Below are positions 5,841 through 12,447 of a DNA stretch of 13,887 nucleotides, piece after piece. The first letter of the stretch is position 1; each line of letters starts with the position of its first letter. Source of the DNA: an uncultured Eubacteriales bacterium (GTDB taxonomy: Bacteria > Bacillota > Clostridia > Lachnospirales > Lachnospiraceae); assembly GCA_900548855.1 (NCBI GenBank), contig URMF01000071.1:1-13887 (forward strand). The letters run 5' to 3'. The position numbers and the translations under genes are program-made. The notes beneath the pieces were generated by a model, which had not been told where the DNA came from, did no database searches, and saw nothing but the letters and a program-made list of their open reading frames with translations.

Positions 5841-7068
5841 ACTTTTCTCCACAAAATTGACATTTCGGTTGAGCAAAGAGTTTTCCACTGCATTCCACGA
5901 TGCTGTCTTTTTGATTCAAATATTTATTCGAAACCTGTAACCCGGATCTCTTAAAATGATAGTCATCACCCTTTGCTGAAATAATTACATTATCTGAATA
6001 TCTGCCCTCAAAAATCTTTTTTATAGTATCAACACACATACCGGCTGTTTTAAGGGATATGGTAGAGCCGTAAGGTATAAAAGAACTTCCACAACCTGTA
6101 ACTTTTTGAACGACCTTTTGTCCTGACCGACAATAGGCTGTACGATCATATAGCTCCCCAGTATCTTCATCTCGTCCTATAAAACACTCATAGCATCCAG
6201 CATTCCCATATTCAATATATGCCACATGATTTCCCAACCCTAACACCTCATTCCACGCATAAACAACCGGTACCATCAGCTTATTTGACATCACATACTG
6301 ATTAATCCATCTGTTCACATTATGGTTGCCCGTCGCGGATATAATCAAATCATATTCGCCAAATTCAATATTTTCCTCCTGTACTGCTTCCTCTATCTTT
6401 TCTGCCAATGATGAAATTTTCAAATCCGGAATATTTTTTTCGAGATAGTTCTGTAAAGCCACACATTTATATTGGCCTACATATTCTAATCCAAGCAAAT
6501 GCCTAAAAACATTGTTCTCGTACAAATGATCCGCATCAAGCAACATCATCTTTTCTATACCTGCTTTTACTAACTCATTAGCAATATACCCACCCAAAGA
6601 ACCACATCCTATTAATAGAACTTTTTTGTTCATCAAAATATTACTAACTTCATTTGAACGAGTCATTAAATATTGTTTGTCAATTCTGTCAATTAGAATT
6701 GGCGTAATCTGACTCACTGACTGTAATCTACAGACAGCATTTTCAAAAGAAATCATACATTTTTCAAGTAAAAATCCTAAAATCGTGCTTACACCATTCG
6801 GTTGCTTAACTGCAAAAATCATTAGTTTATCACTGCTTATTTTAGAACTAATTGCTTGAAATTCTTTTGCATCTACATATCTTAATATACTTTGGAAATA
6901 TTCATTTATATCTACACATCGTGCATCTGGCGGAAACAGAAAATCATCTACTTCAATATTTATATAAACTGCATTTCTTATGTTGACACTTTCGTTTTCT
7001 TTATAATAATGTTTCAATTTTTGTGGATCCTTAGAAACATATATTTTACCAGTCTTTGCCCTTTGCAT
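5830..7068 (-). CDS. ThiF/E1-like adenylyltransferase, first gene of the CIRCE-controlled operon
   Basis: A 412-residue protein. Residues 1-140 form a divergent N-terminal domain (segment LMIFAVKQPNGVSTILGFLLE at 82-102) reminiscent of the region before the E1 domain in Cap2-like proteins; I cannot see a convincing E2 active site there. Residues 141-360 are a ThiF/E1 adenylation domain: VLLIGCGSLGG (150-160, nucleotide loop), LLDAD (176-180), ENNVFRH (184-190, conserved Asn/Arg), Lys201 and DLIISATGN (240-248). CYEC (292-295) and CQFC (403-406) can form a structural zinc site as in ThiF/MoeB. Cys313 or Cys326 are candidates for a thioester cysteine. Such enzymes adenylate the C-terminus of a small protein using ATP. 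Upstream is a CIRCE operator; downstream genes overlap. The ATG at 7068 has a weak ribosome binding site. Confidence 0.85.
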   Translation of the reverse strand: MQRAKTGKIYVSKDPQKLKHYYKENESVNIRNAVYINIEVDDFLFPPDARCVDINEYFQSILRYVDAKEFQAISSKISSDKLMIFAVKQPNGVSTILGFLLEKCMISFENAVCRLQSVSQITPILIDRIDKQYLMTRSNEVSNILMNKKVLLIGCGSLGGYIANELVKAGIEKMMLLDADHLYENNVFRHLLGLEYVGQYKCVALQNYLEKNIPDLKISSLAEKIEEAVQEENIEFGEYDLIISATGNHNVNRWINQYVMSNKLMVPVVYAWNEVLGLGNHVAYIEYGNAGCYECFIGRDEDTGELYDRTAYCRSGQKVVQKVTGCGSSFIPYGSTISLKTAGMCVDTIKKIFEGRYSDNVIISAKGDDYHFKRSGLQVSNKYLNQKDSIVECSGKLFAQPKCQFCGEKYGN

Positions 7069-7092
7069 ATATTTAGCATAGCCTTCTCTTCG

Positions 7093-7119
7093 TTAGCACT
7101 CAACATAAAAGAGTGCTAA
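7093..7119. promoter_or_regulatory. CIRCE operator (HrcA binding site)
   Basis: TTAGCACTC (7093-7101), a 9-nt spacer, and GAGTGCTAA (7111-7119) reproduce the CIRCE consensus without a mismatch. CIRCE is the operator of the heat-shock repressor HrcA, normally found before groESL and hrcA-dnaK operons. Here no chaperone gene is near. It lies just downstream of the -10 box, at the predicted start of the E1-JAB-2TM transcript, the classic repressing position, 25 nt before the E1 start codon. Confidence 0.95.
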
Positions 7120-7126
7120 CACTTTT

Positions 7127-7155
7127 AATCTATCACTTTATATTATCATTGTCAA
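7127..7155 (-). promoter_or_regulatory. sigma-A promoter of the E1-JAB-2TM operon
   Basis: A perfect TTGACA (7150-7155) is followed after 17 nt by TAGATT (7127-7132), a 4/6 match to the -10 consensus. The expected start falls around 7119-7121, on the first arm of the CIRCE element, so HrcA binding would block initiation. Confidence 0.8.
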
Positions 7156-7166
7156 TTTCATTAAAG

Positions 7167-7211
7167 ACAAAATGAACAGAAGAAAAACTCCAAATCTTTC
7201 GAAGACTTGCA
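7167..7211 (+). repeat. direct repeat copy B flanking the defence-like island
   Basis: Degenerate copy of 3257-3301 (8 mismatches in 45, same orientation). Its hairpin is weaker (CAAGTC with GATTTG on the minus strand, followed by TTTTTCTTC). It could still act as a terminator for transcripts arriving from the recombinase gene, shielding the CIRCE promoter. Confidence 0.65.
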
Positions 7212-7312
7212 TCTCATATTTTTAAATAATCAAAAGGTAAACTATCTACTGGTTAATTAGTGGTCATTTTCTCAAAAAATAGCCACTATTACACCGAATA
7301 ATAAATAACTGA

Positions 7313-7421
7313 CACCTTGACTTGCCTGATTTTTCATCTGCTGCGTTGTCGTCAATCGACGTAGCCACCGCTACGCCTCATTCCTCCGCCTTGCAAATGA
7401 AACAATCATTCAGCGTCAATG
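7313..7421. repeat. long imperfect palindrome, MITE-like or structured RNA
   Basis: On the minus strand TTTCATTTGC and GCAGATGAAA pair over ten positions with one wobble. The pairing extends outward with gaps (CATTGACGC..TGA against TCAGGCAAGTCAAGG). Inside are GCGTAGC-GGCTACG-type and CGTC-GATT-GACG hairpins. A perfect GGAGGA-ATG opens a nine-codon peptide inside the element. GC content is well above that of the flanks. The form suits a dispersed palindromic element or a structured RNA. The whole 7212-7446 interval has no other feature I can support. Confidence 0.5.
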
Positions 7422-7446
7422 TATTAGAAACTTATTTTTCGCTGTA

Positions 7447-8673
7447 CTAGTCTCTAAACACTATTTTTACCTCTCCATCCTTGGCCACTAAACCCTTGTC
7501 CACTTTCTTCCTGACAACCTCTTCATCATACTCCCCTCCGCAGACTCTCTTTCCAAGTTCCTCTTTAATCCATTCTTCTCCAACAGTCGGTGACTCCTTA
7601 CATGCCTCTCTCCCCTTTTCCATTCTGGTTGCACACCGGTAGACCACCTTCCCTCTTTCCGTTCGTCTACGAAATGCAGCTCCGCATTCTTCGCATTCCA
7701 AGATATTGCCCAGGACATTCTGCGGATTATATTTCCGGCCCTTTTTTACGATTTCATCATCATTTTTTACTGCTAAATTCTTCCTTCGATTCATCTCACA
7801 AGCCACTTCCAGAAACTTTTCTTTTGAAATAATTCCCTCATGACTATCATGCACATAATATTTATCTCTCTGACCTATATTCTTTGCTTTCTTTCCTGAC
7901 AAGTAATCCTCCGTAAAATATTTCTGTAACATACAGTCTCCCATATATTTTTCATTACATAGCATTTCCTGAATAACGGACTTACTCCATACATCTTTTC
8001 CTGATGCAGTCTTAATCTTTTTCTCTTCTAACCTCTTCTTAATTTGCCCTAATGACATCCCCTGCAAATACCATTCATAAATATCCCTTACTACTGCTGC
8101 CTGCTGCTCATTTATAACAAGTTCTCCATTAATTACATCATATCCGTAAAAATACTTATAATTATTCAAGGTAATTCCCTGTTCAAATCTTCGCTTAAAT
8201 CCCCACTGTATATTTTCGCTCATATTTCTAATCTCCTCCTGTGCAAGCATTGTATGTATCGTAATAACCAGTTCAATGTTCTCATCCGCACTTCTGATAT
8301 TTTCTTTTTCAAACCATACCGTTACTCCCTTCTCTTTCAACAACCGTATTGTTTGCAACATATCCACTGTGTTCCCTGAAAATCTACTGATAGACTTGGT
8401 AATGATACAGTCCATTTCACCATTCACTACTTTTTGTATCATTTTCTGAAACTCTGTTCTCTTATCAATCCTGACCCGACTTCCATAATCTGCATATACA
8501 CCCGCAAACAACCAGTTGGGGTGTGCTTTAATATAACCCTCATAATAATCTTTTTGTAACTCAATGCTGCTTTTCTGGCTCTCATATTTCGTACTGACAC
8601 GACAATATGCTGCCACCCGCAATTTTCTGACAGTATCCTTTTTGGGCACTTCAATTTTTCTTACCTTTCTCAT
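7447..8673 (-). CDS. large serine recombinase (resolvase/TndX-like), 408 residues
   Basis: The N-terminal resolvase domain (about residues 18-165) has the catalytic serine in AYCRVST (Ser27). The usual YADxGxSG..R motif is altered to YADYGSRVRIDKR, and IITKSISRFSGN and AQEEIRNMSENIQWG follow. Next is the Recombinase domain (about 175-300) with YGYDVINGELVINEQQAAVVRDIYEWYLQG. A zinc beta-ribbon follows with ECEECG, YRCATR and a later Cys. The protein ends soon after the ribbon and lacks the long coiled coil of bigger members, as in the short recombinases that often occur in tandem sets in clostridial elements. Start ATG 8673 follows GGTGGG at 7 nt. It would integrate, excise or invert DNA between att sites. 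Catalytic residues appear present. Confidence 0.88.
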   Translation of the reverse strand: MRKVRKIEVPKKDTVRKLRVAAYCRVSTKYESQKSSIELQKDYYEGYIKAHPNWLFAGVYADYGSRVRIDKRTEFQKMIQKVVNGEMDCIITKSISRFSGNTVDMLQTIRLLKEKGVTVWFEKENIRSADENIELVITIHTMLAQEEIRNMSENIQWGFKRRFEQGITLNNYKYFYGYDVINGELVINEQQAAVVRDIYEWYLQGMSLGQIKKRLEEKKIKTASGKDVWSKSVIQEMLCNEKYMGDCMLQKYFTEDYLSGKKAKNIGQRDKYYVHDSHEGIISKEKFLEVACEMNRRKNLAVKNDDEIVKKGRKYNPQNVLGNILECEECGAAFRRRTERGKVVYRCATRMEKGREACKESPTVGEEWIKEELGKRVCGGEYDEEVVRKKVDKGLVAKDGEVKIVFRD

Positions 8674-8823
8674 CCCTTATCCCACCAATTTCTGAATACA
8701 GTTAACAGTAATATTCTTTAGAATTTCAAATGGGATAAGTATAGCTTTTTCACCAATCGATTACAATATTCTCTTTCCTCCCTGCCATGACTCTAACAAA
8801 AACTATCCTGCAAATCATCACAA

Positions 8824-8859
8824 CTGTAATAAGTCGTACATTATCTGTAACAAGTCGTA
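8824..8859. repeat. tandem-like 15-bp direct repeat upstream of the 408-aa recombinase gene
   Basis: CTGTAATAAGTCGTA (8824-8838) and CTGTAACAAGTCGTA (8845-8859) differ at one base and are spaced 21 bp start to start, two helical turns. Same-face repeats suggest a binding site for a protein such as a regulator or recombinase. The 8674-8960 gap otherwise holds only the terminator at 8869-8922. Confidence 0.45.
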
Positions 8860-8868
8860 TTTAAGACA

Positions 8869-8922
8869 TAAAAAAGACATTATCGTGTTCCTCATACCTA
8901 AATGATTGCACTCTAATGTCTT
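8869..8922 (-). terminator. terminator of the 564-aa recombinase gene
   Basis: On the minus strand AAGACATTA (8914-8922) pairs perfectly with TAATGTCTT (8874-8882) across a long internal segment whose ends can add GTG/CAC pairs. The second arm runs straight into a T tract. It lies about 40 bp after the stop of the gene ending at 8961. Confidence 0.65.
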
Positions 8923-8960
8923 CCCTCTATTTTCTGTTTTCTTTTCGTTTTACCCTTTCT

Positions 8961-10655
8961 TTAATGTGCCGGGTCAGCACCTCTTCTTTGCAACAGGACC
9001 GTACTTTCATCTGTACTTTTGTTGTCCCAATCCACACCAAGCACATTTCTGCCATTCATATATATCGGAAATTTAAACCGGAGACCTCTTAATATCCTGC
9101 CATCCTTTTGCTCTTCCTCATAGATAAACACATCAGACAGGAAGCTCTTCAAAAATGTCTTCTTTTCCAGATCTGTAAATTTATCATACAACTTATCAAA
9201 GAATAAAAGGAACTGGTAAACATTATCTTCTGAGATTTTGTCCTGCCTGATATTATATAGTCTTGTTTCGACTTCTTCCATGGCATCCTCAATATCAGTG
9301 ATTTCATCATATAGCTTGTCCAAACGTTCCTGCATGTCATTATATTTTTTGTCATAATTCTTATCCGACACAGATAGATGATCCATCTGGTCAGCAAGCC
9401 TGTTTTTTGCCCCGGTTGTCTGGCTCAGTCTGTCTTTTAATCCATCATATTCCTTATCAAGCTCCGAAGTATCAATGCTGCTTCCTATCTGCTTACGGAT
9501 TTCCTGCTCAAACTTTGGATTCTTCACAAATTTGCGGATAATTTCCTCAACTGCCGCATTAATCCTGTCCTCATTCCACTGTCTTTTATAAGTACAGCGG
9601 TGTCCGTCCACAAGCTTCCTGTGTTTGCAGGCATAATAGAAATAATCCTTATAATAGCCTCCATCCGGATGCTTCTTGCGGTTTACATTGCCATACATAC
9701 CACTTCCACAGACAGGACATTTGATAATTCCAGATAAAATATGCTCATGTTCAAGGCTGTGTGTTTTTACCTGTAAAACACCTGTCTCCTGACGCTTTCT
9801 GTGTGCCTGATTCCACATTTCTTCTGATATGATTGCCTCATGGATTCCATCATTTAACATGTATTCCTTTTGTTTTACGATATGATATTCATTTCTTGTA
9901 CCCGGAATCTTCTCATTTTTTCTTCCTCCAAATGCAAGCTTACCGCAATATATCGGATTGTCCAGCACACCTTTGACGAATGATGTAGAAAAGCCTTCAA
10001 TTGTGTTATTCTGGCGAAGCTTTTTCTTATAACCACTGTTATTTAAAAATGCAGCTATCGCAGCCATTCCCATCGTTGTATTGACGAATTTATCATATAT
10101 AATACGGATAATCTCTGCCTCATCCTCTGCAATAATAAGCTCACCATTTACCAGCTGATAGCCATATGGTGCAAATCCGCCGTTCCATTTGCCTTCTCTC
10201 GCTTTCTGTCTGCGGCCTTCCATTGTCTGAACAAGGATATTCTCACGCTCTATCTCTGCTACCGCAGATAACACAGATATCATCAGCTTTCCGGCATCCT
10301 TTGAGCTGTCAATCCCATCCTCTACACAGATAAGATTAACCCCATAATCCTGCATTTTCTGCAATGATGATAAAACATCTGCAGCATTTCTTCCAAAGCG
10401 TGACAGCTTAAATACCAACACATAATCAACATTGTCTTTGCCACTTTCTATATCCGCAAGCATCTGCTTAAACTGTGGTCTGCCTTCCACACTTTTACCA
10501 GATTTACCCTCATCAGAATATTCACCGACGATAGACATTTCCTGATAATCTGCGTATTTTCTAAGCTTGTCCTTCTGTGCATCAAGGCTGTAGCCTTCTA
10601 CCTGCATGGAAGTGGAAACTCTTGTGTATATATAGCATTTCTGCTGTTTTTTCAT
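8961..10655 (-). CDS. large serine recombinase/integrase, 564 residues, full length
   Basis: Complete domain series. The resolvase catalytic domain has YTRVST (Ser14), DEGKSGKSVEGRPQF (48-62, conserved Arg), VFKLSRFGRN and AEIERENI. The Recombinase domain follows with FAPYGYQLVNGELIIAEDEAEIIRIIYDKF and NPIYCGKL. A zinc ribbon has CPVCGSGMYG paired with YACKHRK...HRC, and a long charged coiled coil lies at about 395-465. The C-terminal segment is RFKFPIYMNG followed by an unusual tail STVLLQRRGADPAH. Enzymes of this size integrate and excise phages or ICEs without host factors other than a directionality protein. Start ATG 10655 has AGGAG 10 nt upstream. A separate terminator divides it from the second recombinase, so they are not one operon. 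Its att sites are not identified here. Confidence 0.92.
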   Translation of the reverse strand: MKKQQKCYIYTRVSTSMQVEGYSLDAQKDKLRKYADYQEMSIVGEYSDEGKSGKSVEGRPQFKQMLADIESGKDNVDYVLVFKLSRFGRNAADVLSSLQKMQDYGVNLICVEDGIDSSKDAGKLMISVLSAVAEIERENILVQTMEGRRQKAREGKWNGGFAPYGYQLVNGELIIAEDEAEIIRIIYDKFVNTTMGMAAIAAFLNNSGYKKKLRQNNTIEGFSTSFVKGVLDNPIYCGKLAFGGRKNEKIPGTRNEYHIVKQKEYMLNDGIHEAIISEEMWNQAHRKRQETGVLQVKTHSLEHEHILSGIIKCPVCGSGMYGNVNRKKHPDGGYYKDYFYYACKHRKLVDGHRCTYKRQWNEDRINAAVEEIIRKFVKNPKFEQEIRKQIGSSIDTSELDKEYDGLKDRLSQTTGAKNRLADQMDHLSVSDKNYDKKYNDMQERLDKLYDEITDIEDAMEEVETRLYNIRQDKISEDNVYQFLLFFDKLYDKFTDLEKKTFLKSFLSDVFIYEEEQKDGRILRGLRFKFPIYMNGRNVLGVDWDNKSTDESTVLLQRRGADPAH

Positions 10656-10737
10656 AGCTTTTCATCTCCTGTGTCTAAAAATCTGTCTATTTCAATTATC
10701 CATAATTCCATACAACTGAATTGCATGATATGCTTTG

Positions 10738-11817
10738 TTATTCTTCCATACCTTCTTTATCGTTTTCAGACAATGCCGGATGCTGCATATAAAATATTTC
10801 TTTCTGTCTTTCTATCTCTGCTTTCAGCTGCTCTTTTGTTGGCAGATATGTGAGATATTTCGACATAAAAAGTCTATCATTATCATGTAGCACAGAATAC
10901 CTTGCTATATCCTCATCTGTTTCCGCACAAAGTAATATACCAAGTGTAGGATTATCTCCCTCCTTACATTTCAGTTCATCGTACATCCGGACATACATAT
11001 CAATCTGTCCCACATCCTGATGAGTGATTTTCCCCATTTTTAAATCTATAAGCACATAACATTTTAACTCAATATTATAGAAAACAAGATCAACAAGATC
11101 AATAAAATAGTCTTCTGTCTCAGTAACAATATGTTGCTATCTGGCAACAAAAGCAAATCCCTTTCCCATCTCCATAAGAAAGTCCCTGATATGTGTTAAA
11201 ATAGCTGATTCCAAATCACTTTCAATATAAGAATCTTCATTTTTGAATCCAAGAAACTCTGCAACAATCGGACTTTTTAGGAGTTCAAATTTATTTCTTT
11301 GATTTTCCGCTGTTTTCTGCAGCATTTCATTCATAACAGCATCTTTCTTTGGTGACTGCATTAATCTGTAATAATATTGTGTGCTGATATTTCTATCTAA
11401 AGTTCTTGAACTCCAGCCTTCCTGTGCAGCTTCGTTCATATACCACATTCTTGCATTTTCATCCGGAACACGTAAAAGTGCTCTAAAATGTGTCCAATTC
11501 AGATTGTGAACGCATGCGTTCACAATCTGCTCATCTGGAAAAGCAAGATAAAATTTACGAAAATATTGCAGATTTCTTTTTGAAAAACTTTTTCCATATT
11601 CTTTTGTAAGTTCATCCGCTAATGCCTCAATTAAAGCCTGACCATATTATGCTCTTTCTTTTCCTGCCTGTTCCTGCTCCACGATACGCTTACCAACATG
11701 CCAGTAGGTAAGCACCATAGCCTTATTTGCTGCATTATAAGCCACTTCACGACCAGATGAAATAATTCCCTTTATGTCAGTAATCACATCCTGATAGTTA
11801 ACGATATCATTTGCCAT
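10738..11817 (-). pseudogene. YhcG/DUF1016 PD-(D/E)XK nuclease-like protein, broken by two in-frame stops
   Basis: One frame of 359 codons from ATG 11817 (GAGG 9 nt upstream) to TAA 10738 encodes a recognisable DUF1016 protein. The N-terminal domain begins MANDIVNYQDVITDIKGI and includes TYWHVGKRIVEQEQAG and YGKSFSKRNLQYFRKFYL. The centre has WTHFRALLRV and FLGFKNE. The C-terminal nuclease-like core has FIDLVFYN..VLIDLK and GILLCAETD. The frame is interrupted by TAA at 11647-11649 (after KERA, where Glu is expected) and TAG at 11137-11139 (after GFAFVAR, where Gln is expected). A 9-bp tandem duplication (11083-11100) doubles Asp-Leu-Val inside the core. Intact relatives occur beside restriction or DNA-processing genes. 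The gene is almost certainly non-functional unless both stops are read through; the long pieces could still be translated separately. Confidence 0.85.
11500..11529. repeat. perfect 30-bp palindrome inside the yhcG pseudogene
   Basis: The 15-mer CAGATTGTGAACGCA (11500-11514) is followed immediately by its exact reverse complement (11515-11529), with no loop. In the coding frame it spells QIVNACVHNL. The inner part TGTGAACG..CGTTCACA resembles the operator-like palindrome at 12365-12381. A cruciform or a protein-binding site are both possible. Confidence 0.85.
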
Positions 11818-11863
11818 ATCAACTTACCTCACTTTCCAGCTCTCTATAAATTCTTACTCTTTT

Positions 11864-12238
11864 CTACTCAGATAGCTTTGCTCTGTTTTTAATCGTATTT
11901 TCAACCTCTGCAATCCGAGCTGCAACCTTCTTTACTTCCATCAGCTTCCATGCTTCTAAACAGGTTAAGAATTCCTCTGTTCCGTCTTTTTCTATTTTAT
12001 CAAGAACAAGCATGACAACCTGCCTGTTTACATCTTTCATTTCAAAAATGACACGGGCATTCTTTTCTTTTATATCCAGACAAAATCTCTGATAAAGCTC
12101 TTCCGCAAATGTTTCTTTCTCTATTTCCCATCCCTTTTCTGAAAACACTAATAACGGAAGGCGATAATCATACTTAATCCTGAGGTAATCTTTCTTAATC
12201 ATCCAATCAATGCACTTGTTGATATCATCTAATTTCAT
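11864..12238 (-). CDS. RQC-minor-1-like winged-helix DNA-binding protein, N-terminally incomplete
   Basis: The 124-residue ORF begins within an RQC-type winged helix. LDDINKCIDWMIKKDYLRIKYDYRLPLLVFSEKGWEI has the helix-helix-beta-wing pattern of the RQC domain that binds DNA ends and forks. A charged helical tail (EEFLTCLEAWKLMEVKKVAARIAEVENTI) follows. Proteins of the RQC-minor-1 family have additional N-terminal sequence, which here lies in another frame (12235-12339). The ATG at 12238 has no ribosome binding site and overlaps the stop of that upstream ORF as ATGA. Translational coupling is therefore possible, but a deletion plus frameshift in an original single gene is more likely. It is followed after 46 nt by the yhcG pseudogene, suggesting they once formed an operon. 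Confidence 0.6.
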   Translation of the reverse strand: MKLDDINKCIDWMIKKDYLRIKYDYRLPLLVFSEKGWEIEKETFAEELYQRFCLDIKEKNARVIFEMKDVNRQVVMLVLDKIEKDGTEEFLTCLEAWKLMEVKKVAARIAEVENTIKNRAKLSE

Positions 12239-12339
12239 GTCATGATAATATCCATAAGCAGGGCATCTCTTATCTCTGGTGCAAATTTAATAATCATGTC
12301 TGCAAGAAAGCTGCAGCAGCGTTCAAAATCCTTGTTCAT
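12235..12339 (-). CDS. 34-codon ORF, probable N-terminus of the broken RQC-domain gene
   Basis: This short ORF reads MNKDFERCCSFLADMIIKFA and 14 further residues. Its ATG at 12339 has an excellent AGGAGG site 7 nt upstream, much better than that of the downstream ORF. Its TGA overlaps the next ATG. It looks like the genuine translation start of a gene whose remaining part continues in another frame after a deletion or indel. As a free 34-residue peptide it has no recognisable function. Confidence 0.5.
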   Translation of the reverse strand: MNKDFERCCSFLADMIIKFAPEIRDALLMDIIMT

Positions 12340-12364
12340 TGCCAAGCCTCCTCAAAATATAATA

Positions 12365-12392
12365 CTGTGAACGATTCACAGAACATATTTTA
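12365..12392 (-). promoter_or_regulatory. -10 box with overlapping operator palindrome for the RQC/yhcG pair
   Basis: On the minus strand TAAAAT (12387-12392) matches the -10 consensus at 5 of 6 positions; the -35 is poor. Five bases downstream is the perfect palindrome CTGTGAA-TCG-TTCACAG (12365-12381), spanning the expected transcription start and 25 nt before the AGGAGG start region. This is a typical repressor operator position. The neighbouring XRE regulator is an obvious candidate, but no evidence links them directly. Confidence 0.55.
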
Positions 12393-12447
12393 TCGCAAGG
12401 CTTTTAAAAATGGAATGGATTTTACCAAACGGCAGTTTTCAAAAAAC

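Noticed and set aside
5841..5888. GTG start giving a 182-residue JAB protein
   Set aside because: Weak start signals and a 59-nt overlap with the E1 gene; ATG 5840 has GGAG at proper spacing.
5830..7068. Interpretation as the thiamine or molybdopterin biosynthesis enzyme ThiF/MoeB
   Set aside because: The extra N-terminal domain, the coupled Cap3-like JAB and membrane protein, and the absence of ThiS/MoaD or cofactor genes point to a conjugation-type system.
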